From an uncultured Caldisericota bacterium (GTDB taxonomy: Bacteria > Caldisericota > Caldisericia > Caldisericales > Caldisericaceae): 40,669 nucleotides of DNA. Within the stretch, counting starts at the first letter, position 1. Each line of letters opens with the position of its first letter. The translations under genes were made by a program, and so were the position numbers. The notes below the pieces were generated by a model. The model had not been told where the DNA came from, did no database searches, and was given only the letters and a program-made list of their open reading frames with translations. The stretch spans positions 1 to 40,669 of the forward strand of contig CAJXKN010000002.1 of assembly GCA_913055585.1 (NCBI GenBank), written 5' to 3'. This document shows positions 18,481-27,187 of the stretch, piece by piece.

Positions 18481-19362
18481 ATGAAGGAATTTGACTACTA
18501 TAAGCCATTAACTCTAAAAGAGGCAACAGCACTTTATGATAGGTATGGAGCATCTTCTAAGCTTCTTCTTGGAGGGACTGACCTTGTTGTTTTAATGAGC
18601 GATGGCGTTGTTAATCCTGATGTTGTGATAGATCTCAAAGGTATAGAAGAGCTGAAGAGACTTGAATTAAAAGATGGCTTCCTGCATATTGGTGCAAGGA
18701 CGACATTTTCTGAACTTATAGAATCAAGCGTAGTGAAAGAGAAATTTCCTATTATTTGGGAAGCATCAAGATTTATTGCATCAGTAGGAATTAGAAACAA
18801 AGCAACTCTTGTAGGAAACATCTGCAGTGCTGTTCCCTCTGCAGATTCTGCCCCTGCTCTTTTAGTAAGAGATGCTGTTGTGGTAGCGGCAAGCGAGGAA
18901 GGTAATAGAGAGATTCCAATTTCAGAGTTCTTTGTTGGACCAAGAAAAACTGTGCTTAAAAAAGGGGAAATTGTAACTGAAATTAAAGTTCCTGAAATTA
19001 AAAACAAATTTGGCGGTTCGTATATAAAGCTTGGAAGATACAGTGGAGAAGACCTTGCTCAGGTGGGAGTTGCTACATTAGCAGTTGAGGGTAACAAGTA
19101 CTCAGTGGCATTCTGTGCGGTTGCACCTGTACCTGTCCGAGCTACTGAAGTGGAGGAATTTCTTAAAGGAAAAGAGATTACAGACGAACTTCTTAACGAA
19201 GCAAAACCAATTGCACTAAAGGCGATTTCTCCCATTAGTGATGTCCGAGCAAGTAAGGAATACAGAATGCGTATGAGCGGTGTAGTATTTGCAAGGTCAA
19301 TGAAGACCTCGGTCTTAAGACTCGAAGGTAATGGTCCTGAGTACGGCGATAGGCTTGTGTGA
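18481..19362 (+). CDS. Molybdenum hydroxylase FAD-binding subunit
   Basis: LLLGGTDLVVLMSDG, ASVGIRNKATLVGNICSAVPSADSAPALL. Confidence 0.92.
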   Translation: MKEFDYYKPLTLKEATALYDRYGASSKLLLGGTDLVVLMSDGVVNPDVVIDLKGIEELKRLELKDGFLHIGARTTFSELIESSVVKEKFPIIWEASRFIASVGIRNKATLVGNICSAVPSADSAPALLVRDAVVVAASEEGNREIPISEFFVGPRKTVLKKGEIVTEIKVPEIKNKFGGSYIKLGRYSGEDLAQVGVATLAVEGNKYSVAFCAVAPVPVRATEVEEFLKGKEITDELLNEAKPIALKAISPISDVRASKEYRMRMSGVVFARSMKTSVLRLEGNGPEYGDRLV

Positions 19363-19372
19363 GGAGGAGATT

Positions 19373-19834
19373 ATGAAAAGAGAAATTAATTTTACATTAA
19401 ACGGAGACCCTGTATCAATAGAAGTACGTCCGAATGAAAAACTTCTGGATGTATTGAGAGACCATTTGGGTGTTAAAAGCCCAAAACATGGGTGTGGAAG
19501 AGGCGAATGTGGCGCTTGTTCCGTTCTCTTAAATGGTAAAAGCATACGAAGCTGTATTACACTCGCAGTTGAGGTAGATGGCCAGGAAATTGTGACTCTT
19601 GAAGGTTTAGAAAAGAATGGTTTGACAGACTTGCAAAAATCTTTTCTCAAACATAATGCATTTCAATGTGGATTCTGTGCCCCGGGTTTTACAATTTCTG
19701 CTACAGAGCTTTTAAACAATAATCCTCATCCTGATGAGAACGAAATTAGAGAGGCCATTTCTGGAAACCTCTGCCGATGCACTGGATACAAAAACATTGT
19801 TGGTGCAATATTGGATGTTGCAAAGAAGAAGTAG
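19373..19834 (+). CDS. Molybdenum hydroxylase 2Fe-2S subunit
   Basis: CGRGECGACSVLLNGKSIRSC, CGFCAPGF...CRCTGYKNI; ATG at 19373 after GGAGGAG. Confidence 0.92.
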   Translation: MKREINFTLNGDPVSIEVRPNEKLLDVLRDHLGVKSPKHGCGRGECGACSVLLNGKSIRSCITLAVEVDGQEIVTLEGLEKNGLTDLQKSFLKHNAFQCGFCAPGFTISATELLNNNPHPDENEIREAISGNLCRCTGYKNIVGAILDVAKKK

Positions 19835-19843
19835 GAGGGAACT

Positions 19844-22180
19844 ATGAAAAAATTAAAATATGTCGGGAAAAATGCTGTAAGGATAGATGGATTAGCAAAA
19901 ATTACAGGGGCAGCAGAGTATACTGATGACATAGAATTTGGCCCAAAACTTCTTTTTGTAGGAGTGCTTGAGAGTCCGTATGCACATGCATTAATTAAAA
20001 ATATTGATACAAGTGAAGCAGAAAAGGTTCCAGGAGTAAGAGCTGTAATCTCTGGAAAGGATTTCCCTGAGAAATTTGGCCTGTACCTTAAAGATAATTC
20101 CATTTTCCCTATTGACAGGGTGCGTTATGTAGGTGAGCAGGTTGCCGCTGTTATCGCAACAACACAGGAAATAGCTGATAATGCCGTAAAACTCATTAAA
20201 GTAGATTATGAGCCTCTGCCAGTACTTCAAAGCCCCCTTGATGCAATTAAGCCTGATGCAGTACTCATTCATCCTGATCTGGGTAGTTACGAAGTAGTTC
20301 CATGGTTGTATCCGCAACCGGGGACTAATATTGCACATGTCCGCAAAATTAGAAAAGGCAATGTTGATAAGGCATTTAAAGAAGCAGATTTTGTTCTTGA
20401 GGATTGGTACCATGTACCACATGTAGTGCATGCACCACTTGAGACGCATATTTCAGTCTCTCTGTTTACGCTTGATGGTCGGCTTACAATGTGGAATTCT
20501 ACACAGTCACCGCATACACAGAGAAATATTATTGCACATTCCTTGAAGATACCTCATAAAGATGTGAGAGTAATTGCATCTTTTGTTGGAGGTGGATTTG
20601 GAGGGAAAGCAGGTATCAATATGGAAGTCATAGGAGCTGTTGCAGCTATGAAGGTGCCAGGACATCCTGTTAAAGTAAGATGGACACGTAAACAAGAATT
20701 TGAGAATACATCGCAAAGGCAGGAGCTTTACGCACATATAAAAATGGGCGTTAAAAAAGATGGCACGATTACAGCTCTGGAGCATAAACTGTACTGGGAT
20801 GTTGGTGCATCTGCAGAATATGGTTCAAATGTTGTTAATGCAACAGGCTTCTCTGCTACAGGTCCATATAGAATACCAAATGTAAGTATTGACTCTTATG
20901 CAATTTATACGAATAGACCCCCTTGTGGTGCTTATAGAGGTTTTGGTTATTCAGAATTTCATTTTGGTCTGGAAAGTCATATTGATAGAATGGCAAAGAT
21001 GTTGAAAATGGACCCTGTAGAATTTAGAAAGAAAAATGCAATAAGTAGAAAGGATAAAGTTGCCTATGGAGTAGAAATGAATCCAACGGGAATTCAAGAA
21101 TGTATAGATAAGGTTGCCGAGGCAATTGAATGGGGAAAAGAGGATAAATCTCCTGACCCAAATAAAATAAGAGCTAAAGGGTTTGCTTCTGCCTGGAAGG
21201 CGCCAGCAATGCCACCTAATGAATCATCGGCAGCATTTATCAAATTCAGTGAAGACGGTAGTATAAACATTCTTGTTTCAGGGATGGAACTTGGGCAAGG
21301 ATTTATGACAGCAATGGCAAAAATTGCTGCAGAAGAGCTTTCACTGCCTCTGGAAAAAATTAGAGTGGAACTTCCAGATACAGATAGAAATCCATATGAA
21401 TGGCAAACAGTGGCAAGTCATGTTACCTGGAGCTGCGGTAATGCGGTAAGACGTGCAGCAATTGATGCAAGAAACCAGATTTTGGAAACTGTATCCAGAG
21501 CATACCATATAGATAAATCTAATCTTTACCTTGAGGATGGACAGGTGAAATCTTATACAGACTCTGAATTTAAACTCCCGTTTGAGAATTTTGTAATCAA
21601 TGGAATAGAGATGCCTGATGGTACATATAGAGGCGGACCAATTATGGGAAAAGGTATGTTTATGCCAGAGTTTTCCTCTGCGAAAGTAAATCCTGAAACA
21701 GGTCAGGGAGGACATCCAAATGTTCATTATACTACAGGTGCTGGTGCGGTGGAGATTGAAATTGACAAGGAAACAGGTAGAATAAAAGTTTTAAAAGCGG
21801 CAGAAGCATTTGATGCAGGTAAAGCAATTAATCCAGACCTTGTGAAAGACCAAATTGTTGGTGGATTTGTTCAGGGATTAGGTACCGCTCTCTGGGAAGA
21901 AGTAAAATTCGATAAAAATGGAAGGATTCTCAATCCTAATTTTACTGATTATAAAATTCCAACTGCATTGGACGTGCCACCTGTAATGATACCGATAATC
22001 GTTGAGGTTCCTCAACCAGATGGGCCATTTGGTGCAAGAGGTATTGCAGAGCACACAATGATTCCTGTGATGCCAGCTGTTGCAAATGCTGTTGAAAACG
22101 CATTAGGAGTGAGAATTAAGAGCGTACCTTTGACACCTGAGAAAATCCTTAACGCTTTAAAGGAGAAAGAAGAAAAATAG
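19844..22180 (+). CDS. Molybdenum hydroxylase molybdopterin-binding large subunit
   Basis: VGGGFGGKAG, GAYRGFGYSEFHFGLE, GPFGARGIAEHTMIPVMPA. Confidence 0.93.
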   Translation: MKKLKYVGKNAVRIDGLAKITGAAEYTDDIEFGPKLLFVGVLESPYAHALIKNIDTSEAEKVPGVRAVISGKDFPEKFGLYLKDNSIFPIDRVRYVGEQVAAVIATTQEIADNAVKLIKVDYEPLPVLQSPLDAIKPDAVLIHPDLGSYEVVPWLYPQPGTNIAHVRKIRKGNVDKAFKEADFVLEDWYHVPHVVHAPLETHISVSLFTLDGRLTMWNSTQSPHTQRNIIAHSLKIPHKDVRVIASFVGGGFGGKAGINMEVIGAVAAMKVPGHPVKVRWTRKQEFENTSQRQELYAHIKMGVKKDGTITALEHKLYWDVGASAEYGSNVVNATGFSATGPYRIPNVSIDSYAIYTNRPPCGAYRGFGYSEFHFGLESHIDRMAKMLKMDPVEFRKKNAISRKDKVAYGVEMNPTGIQECIDKVAEAIEWGKEDKSPDPNKIRAKGFASAWKAPAMPPNESSAAFIKFSEDGSINILVSGMELGQGFMTAMAKIAAEELSLPLEKIRVELPDTDRNPYEWQTVASHVTWSCGNAVRRAAIDARNQILETVSRAYHIDKSNLYLEDGQVKSYTDSEFKLPFENFVINGIEMPDGTYRGGPIMGKGMFMPEFSSAKVNPETGQGGHPNVHYTTGAGAVEIEIDKETGRIKVLKAAEAFDAGKAINPDLVKDQIVGGFVQGLGTALWEEVKFDKNGRILNPNFTDYKIPTALDVPPVMIPIIVEVPQPDGPFGARGIAEHTMIPVMPAVANAVENALGVRIKSVPLTPEKILNALKEKEEK

Positions 22181-22200
22181 TTTACCTGGAATAAATAAAT

Positions 22201-22228
22201 CAAAAGGGGGAAACACTTCCCCCTTTTG
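22201..22228 (+). terminator. Strong hairpin between hydroxylase and permease genes
   Basis: CAAAAGGGGGAA-acac-TTCCCCCTTTTG perfect 12-bp stem. Confidence 0.7.
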
Positions 22229-22241
22229 TGACCAATCTGTG

Positions 22242-22253
22242 AAAGGAGGTGAT
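22242..22253 (+). promoter_or_regulatory. Orphan extended Shine-Dalgarno (possible mRNA stabiliser)
   Basis: AAAGGAGGTGAT, about 70 nt upstream of the permease start, with no ATG/GTG/TTG at normal spacing; the permease has its own AAAGGAGG. Confidence 0.45.
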
Positions 22254-22322
22254 AAAAGGAAAATAATTTCTGAAAAGATTTTTTAAACAAATTTTTAAAC
22301 AAATCTAAAAGGAGGTTAAATT

Positions 22323-23753
22323 ATGTCGGACGAAGAGTACGGTGAAGTTAAACAGAGAATTGTGCCATGGCCAATTGATAGCTACCCACCATGGGGATTT
22401 GCCACTTTGGCAGGTGCGCAACATGTATTTACGCTTTTTGGTGCAACAACCCTTGTTCCTATTCTTTTTGGTCACGCAATGGGAATGAGTACAACAGAAT
22501 TAGGCCTATTTATAGCAACGGTGTATATGGTTATGGGCATTGCAACTCTCATTCATGTTGATGAGAGAATTGGTAGTGGACTTCCTATTGTTCAGGGTTC
22601 ATCATTCTCATTCATTCCACCATTGCTTGCAGTTTTTTCAAGTATTAAAAAGAACGGTGGCGGAGTGCCGCAAATGATGCAGGCTATGGGTGGTGCGTTG
22701 ATCTATGGTGGTATTTACGAACTTGTAGTAGGATATTCAGGGTTGATTGGTTTGTTGAAGAGATATCTTACACCGGTAGCAATTGGACCAACGATTATGT
22801 TGATTGGTTTTAGTCTTGCAGGTGTTGCAGTAAGTGATGCAGGAACAAACTGGGCTTTATCTCTTCTTGTTGTTGCACTCATCTTTACATTCTCTCTTAT
22901 TTTAAAGAGTAAAAAACTCAATCAATTCGCGGTGCTTTCCTCAGTTGTAATTGTCTATCTTGTTGCCTTGTTTGGAACTTTAGTTGGTTGGTTCCCTGCA
23001 GGAAGTGCATCACATGTTGATATTGCAGCAATTGCAAAGGCGAGGTGGATTGTATGGCCTACACTATTCCGTTATGGAGCAGCAGAAACCCTGAAGTTTA
23101 ATACGATGGCATTTACAGGGATTCTTGCAGCTTATACTGCATCAATGATTGAATCAGTTGGTGACTACTATAGTGTATGTTATGCTTCCGGTGCGCCAGA
23201 ACCATCTGAGCACGTTATCAACTGGGGTATTGGTTCAGAAGGTTTAGGCTGCATTATTTCTGGTATGATGGGTGGCGTCGGTAGCACGAGTTACACGGAG
23301 AATATTGGCGTTATTGCCATCACAGGTATTGCATCAAAAAGAGTCATTAGGATGGGCTCTATAATTCTTCTTATTATTGGCTTTATTTGGAAGTTTGGTA
23401 CTGTCGTTGCAACGATTCCAACACCTGTAATTGGCGGTGCTTACATTGCCTTATTTGGTATCATTGGCGGTTTAGGAATTCAGGTACTTGCCCGTGCAGA
23501 TCTCTCCTCTATGAGGAACATTATGATTGTTGCATTTGCATTTCTCATAGGTTTGGGGCTGCCAAACTGGATACAATCAAACCCACTTGTAATAAATCAT
23601 GCAGCTTGGCTTGCTGACATTTTGAATGGTATTCTTGGAACAGGAATGGCAGTAGGCGGTTTATCAGCCGCTATACTGGATAATATCATCCCTGGAACAG
23701 ATAGAGAGAGAGGGATTAATGCAAAAGCGCCACGTCGGGTTAAAACTTCTTAA
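22323..23753 (+). CDS. NCS2 family uracil-xanthine permease
   Basis: TLAGAQHVFTLFGATTLVPILFG, GLPIVQGSSFSFIPPLLA, SYTENIGVIAITGIASKRV. Confidence 0.93.
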   Translation: MSDEEYGEVKQRIVPWPIDSYPPWGFATLAGAQHVFTLFGATTLVPILFGHAMGMSTTELGLFIATVYMVMGIATLIHVDERIGSGLPIVQGSSFSFIPPLLAVFSSIKKNGGGVPQMMQAMGGALIYGGIYELVVGYSGLIGLLKRYLTPVAIGPTIMLIGFSLAGVAVSDAGTNWALSLLVVALIFTFSLILKSKKLNQFAVLSSVVIVYLVALFGTLVGWFPAGSASHVDIAAIAKARWIVWPTLFRYGAAETLKFNTMAFTGILAAYTASMIESVGDYYSVCYASGAPEPSEHVINWGIGSEGLGCIISGMMGGVGSTSYTENIGVIAITGIASKRVIRMGSIILLIIGFIWKFGTVVATIPTPVIGGAYIALFGIIGGLGIQVLARADLSSMRNIMIVAFAFLIGLGLPNWIQSNPLVINHAAWLADILNGILGTGMAVGGLSAAILDNIIPGTDRERGINAKAPRRVKTS

Positions 23754-23775
23754 CCTGTTATAATCTGAAACAGTT

Positions 23776-23810
23776 AGACAGGAGCCTTGTTCTGCTCCTG
23801 TCTTTTTATT
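23776..23810 (+). terminator. Rho-independent terminator
   Basis: AGACAGGAGC-cttgttct-GCTCCTGTCT then TTTTATT. Confidence 0.88.
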
Positions 23811-23889
23811 ATACAGCGATTCTTCCATTAAAAAATAGAACTATTTTATGCTCCAATCCCTTATTAATGTTTAGACGGTAAAACTCTTA

Positions 23890-23938
23890 TTGAATTTGTG
23901 GGAGGTTTTGATATAATATAGTTAAGTATATTAACTAT
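23890..23938 (+). promoter_or_regulatory. Promoter with overlapping palindromic operator candidate
   Basis: TTGAAT-16-TATAAT followed by perfect inverted repeat ATAGTTAA-gtata-TTAACTAT. Confidence 0.55.
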
Positions 23939-24168
23939 CCTAATAATTGCAGGCAGGGCAAAAAATAATTTTATAAATGGAGGTTTAATGGGCGTGCCAG
24001 AAAAAATTTGTAGTTTATTCCTGTCTAAAGTCCGATATAGGCAGAGCATAGCAAGCAGCTTATCACTAAAGTCATTTATGGGAATAATGAAATAAATGAA
24101 GATGGGAGACAGTTCTATAGGGAACGTTATCCTCACTATTACAATAAAATAAAGACGAGGAGGTTAAA

Positions 24169-24915
24169 ATGTCTAATAGGCTAAATAAGGTTAGTTTGCC
24201 AATTTCTCCTTCTACATTGCTTGTAATTGGATATATATTTGCATTTTTTGCGACTATCTTTCCTAGCAAAAGAACATTTGGCATAGTTTTATTTGTTGTT
24301 ACTGCAGTAGGACATATTTTTTACTTATCTGGGCCTGAGCAGAAAGCTATAAGAGCTCTTACTTCTGCGAAAAAGTACCTGGATAAAGGAAACAGTGAAA
24401 AAGGAGTGAAACTGTTATTAAATACTGTAAAGTTAACGGACAAATTTGATGATATACGTTATTTACTTAAGGGCAGATGCAAGAATCCAAAGAGTTATAG
24501 AAATGCCGCTAATATTTTAGCGAAAGAAAATGCTAATAATATTAATAGCAGTTTTTTTAAGTATCTTGTTGCCAGTATGTTTTACTATGCAGGAAACGTC
24601 AAAAAAACAGTAGAGTTATTAAATCCTATTCCTGTAGAGGAGAGTAATATTAAGATTGCACGTCTTCTTGGTGCTTCTTTGATGGATCTAAGGAGATTTG
24701 AAGATGCAATTAAGGCATTTAAAGAGTTTGAGCCTCCATTGCTTCCTATGCGTGAAGACGATCTTGCGGTGCTGTTTGGTATTGGTATATCGTACATAAA
24801 AATGGGGAATAAAGAAGATGGTAAAAAATATTTAGAGAGAGTAGCAATGAGAAACCCACGCTTTGGAGGAGTTACTAAAATTTTAGGACAGCTTGAAAAG
24901 GAAACCAATGAGTAG
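24169..24915 (+). CDS. TPR-like repeat protein with N-terminal transmembrane segments
   Basis: Two hydrophobic segments, then helical repeats (LLGASLMDLRRFEDAIKAFKEFEPP...GISYIKMGNKEDGKKYLERVAMRNP). Confidence 0.75.
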   Translation: MSNRLNKVSLPISPSTLLVIGYIFAFFATIFPSKRTFGIVLFVVTAVGHIFYLSGPEQKAIRALTSAKKYLDKGNSEKGVKLLLNTVKLTDKFDDIRYLLKGRCKNPKSYRNAANILAKENANNINSSFFKYLVASMFYYAGNVKKTVELLNPIPVEESNIKIARLLGASLMDLRRFEDAIKAFKEFEPPLLPMREDDLAVLFGIGISYIKMGNKEDGKKYLERVAMRNPRFGGVTKILGQLEKETNE

Positions 24916-25009
24916 CTAATATTTGTTATGAATCTTTCCTACTATAAAGTAGTATATCTATGCTGTAATGTTACAAAGGATATGGGAATAAATGGTATGT
25001 CTTTCAATA

Positions 25010-25240
25010 TTAAGGGTTTGTTAGACTTTTTTGCTCAGAAAATAGGTAAGATTTGCTAAATGGTGAAATATCACAATCAAGAAAATCAACCCTCGATTCC
25101 GTACAATGTAAATGTAAAGGGACTGGCAGATTAACCTCTTCCTTAAGCTTTGTAATCATTTCGTACATTACTTTTGGGGTGATTAAACCTGCCATATCTC
25201 TAATGATAATTGTATGTTTGTCCGTATTAGTCTCCTAAAA
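25010..25240 (-). pseudogene. Oxaloacetate decarboxylase/pyruvate carboxylase carboxyltransferase (OadA-like) relic
   Basis: Minus-strand reading TNTDKHTIIIRDMAGLITPKVMYEMITKLKEEVNLPVPLHLHCTES(deleted)VDFLDCDISPFSKS; resembles IKDMAGLLTP...LH.H.TSG...D..D.AISPFS with an internal deletion. Confidence 0.75.
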
Positions 25241-25264
25241 ATTTTGAAGTTAATAATTTTCGTA

Positions 25265-26404
25265 TCATTTTGCAAGTAATGTAATCATAATTCCAGCCAC
25301 AACAGCAGTGCCTATGACCCCTGCTACGTTAGGGCCCATTGCATGCATAAGTAGAAAGTTTCCTGGGTTTTCTTCCTGTCCTACACGCTGTGAAACCCTT
25401 GCTGCCATTGGGACTGCTGATACTCCTGCGGAGCCTATCAATGGATTTACCTTGCCTCCACTTAAAACATAGTAAAGCTTTCCTAATAGTATGCCACCTG
25501 CTGTGCTTCCTGCAAATGCAACGATACCCAATCCTATAATCTCTAATGTTCTTGCTGTAAGAAAAGTATCCGCATGCATTGTTGCACCAACAGTTACACC
25601 TAAAAATATCGTAACAATATTAATTAATTCATTTGATGCGGTATGCGAAAGCCTGTCTACTACTCCTGATTCTTTAAAGAGATTGCCTAACATAAGCATC
25701 CCGATGAGAGGTGCTGCAGCAGGAATAAGCAAACTCACCAGAATAGCCACAACAATGGGGAAGAGAATTTTTTCTATTTTAGAAACAGGTCTTAACTGTT
25801 CCATAACAACGCTTCTTTCTTTTTTTGTAGTAAGAAACCTCATTACAGGGGGCTGTATGATTGGGACAAGGGACATATATGTATATGCAGCAACTGCAAT
25901 AGGGCCCAGTATCTGAGGAGCAAGTTTAACGGATGTGTATATGGAAGTGGGGCCGTCAGCCCCTCCAATAATTGCAATGGACGCTGCTTCTTTTAAAGTA
26001 AACCCAAGTAATTGTGCTGAGATAAGGGCAATAAATACGCCAAATTGTGCGGCAGCTCCCAAAAGAAGCGTCCAGGGGTTTGCAATGAGTGGGCCAAAGT
26101 CTGTCATTGCACCTATTCCCATAAATATGATGAGAGGAAAAACTTCATTTGAGACCCCGTATTTGTAGAGGAAGTATAGAAGACCTGCTGGATTCAGAGG
26201 TCCATTTGGCGGATTTGTTAAGCCAGCAAGTGGAAGATTTGCTACTATGCAACCAAATCCAATTGGTAGAAGAAGGAGTGGCTCTGCTTTTTTGAATATA
26301 GCTAAATAGATGAGTATTAAACCAATGCAAATCATTATAATCTCTCCAAAGGTAAAATTATAGAATCCGCTTTGTTTAAACAGAGTTATAAGTACGTTTC
26401 CCAT
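25265..26404 (-). CDS. Na+-translocating decarboxylase beta subunit (OadB/MmdB family)
   Basis: [47 protein letters not shown]. Confidence 0.93.
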   Translation of the reverse strand: MGNVLITLFKQSGFYNFTFGEIIMICIGLILIYLAIFKKAEPLLLLPIGFGCIVANLPLAGLTNPPNGPLNPAGLLYFLYKYGVSNEVFPLIIFMGIGAMTDFGPLIANPWTLLLGAAAQFGVFIALISAQLLGFTLKEAASIAIIGGADGPTSIYTSVKLAPQILGPIAVAAYTYMSLVPIIQPPVMRFLTTKKERSVVMEQLRPVSKIEKILFPIVVAILVSLLIPAAAPLIGMLMLGNLFKESGVVDRLSHTASNELINIVTIFLGVTVGATMHADTFLTARTLEIIGLGIVAFAGSTAGGILLGKLYYVLSGGKVNPLIGSAGVSAVPMAARVSQRVGQEENPGNFLLMHAMGPNVAGVIGTAVVAGIMITLLAK

Positions 26405-26413
26405 AGAATTTAC

Positions 26414-26857
26414 CTACTCCCCAATCTCTATCAATTTTTGTCCTGTTTCTACATAGTCGCCAGGTTTGACAAATATTTCTTTGATTGTCCCCCCTGTTGA
26501 CGCAAAGACTTCGTTTTCCATTTTCATAGCTTCTATAACAAGTAGTTGGTCTCCTTTTTTAACTGAGTTGCCTTTTTTGACATTTATTGATAAGATTTCT
26601 CCTGGAAGAGGTGCTGTAACCACTCCTTTACTGGTTTTCGTTTGGTTAGCTACTGTGCTTGATGTTGGCTTGCTCATAACGTTTTTAGTAGAAGCAGTTT
26701 CTTTTTTAGTTTCTTTTACTTCAGGCTCTCTCTCTACTGAGCTAACCAATTCTTCACTTACTTTATTTATTTTTGTAATGGTTTGCTTTGATTTGATTTC
26801 TTCTACCTCTACCTCAAAAGTTTCTCCGTCTACTGTAATTTTAAATTTTTTACCCAT
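26414..26857 (-). CDS. Biotin carrier subunit of the decarboxylase
   Basis: VVTAPLPGEIL...LLVIEAMKMENEVFA; flexible Ser/Thr/Lys linker. Confidence 0.92.
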   Translation of the reverse strand: MGKKFKITVDGETFEVEVEEIKSKQTITKINKVSEELVSSVEREPEVKETKKETASTKNVMSKPTSSTVANQTKTSKGVVTAPLPGEILSINVKKGNSVKKGDQLLVIEAMKMENEVFASTGGTIKEIFVKPGDYVETGQKLIEIGE

Positions 26858-27173
26858 TTTTCCACCTCTTTATTCTGAGTTTTTTATACGTTTCATTTCT
26901 ATAAATTTTTCTTCTATTTATTACTTTCTTTTTACTGGGGCTTAAGTTTAAATAGTAATACAGAGCTGCGCTTATTATAGCAATTTTTTTCTTGCTTATA
27001 CCAGTTTCTATTACTTCTTTTTTTACAGCTATTGCCTGTGGTTGCTTTTTTTCTCGATAAAATATAGCTTTAAACAAAAAGAGTACAGCACTAAGCATTG
27101 CAAGGACAAGGAACACACCTGTCATCGCAATAAGTCCAACTAAAACCCCATCGCCAACTGTATTAAACTGCAT
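26850..27173 (-). CDS. OadG/MmdD-like small membrane subunit
   Basis: One N-terminal TM, basic tail, KIAIISAALYYYL; position between alpha and biotin subunits. Confidence 0.8.
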   Translation of the reverse strand: MQFNTVGDGVLVGLIAMTGVFLVLAMLSAVLFLFKAIFYREKKQPQAIAVKKEVIETGISKKKIAIISAALYYYLNLSPSKKKVINRRKIYRNETYKKLRIKRWKNG

Positions 27174-27187
27174 TTAATGATTCCCTT

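Noticed and set aside
25491-25916. 141-aa plus-strand ORF opposite the decarboxylase beta subunit
   Set aside because: Shadow ORF of a clearly coding minus-strand gene.
26466-26945. 159-aa plus-strand ORF
   Set aside because: Antisense to the biotin carrier gene; sequence is a complement artefact of its linker.
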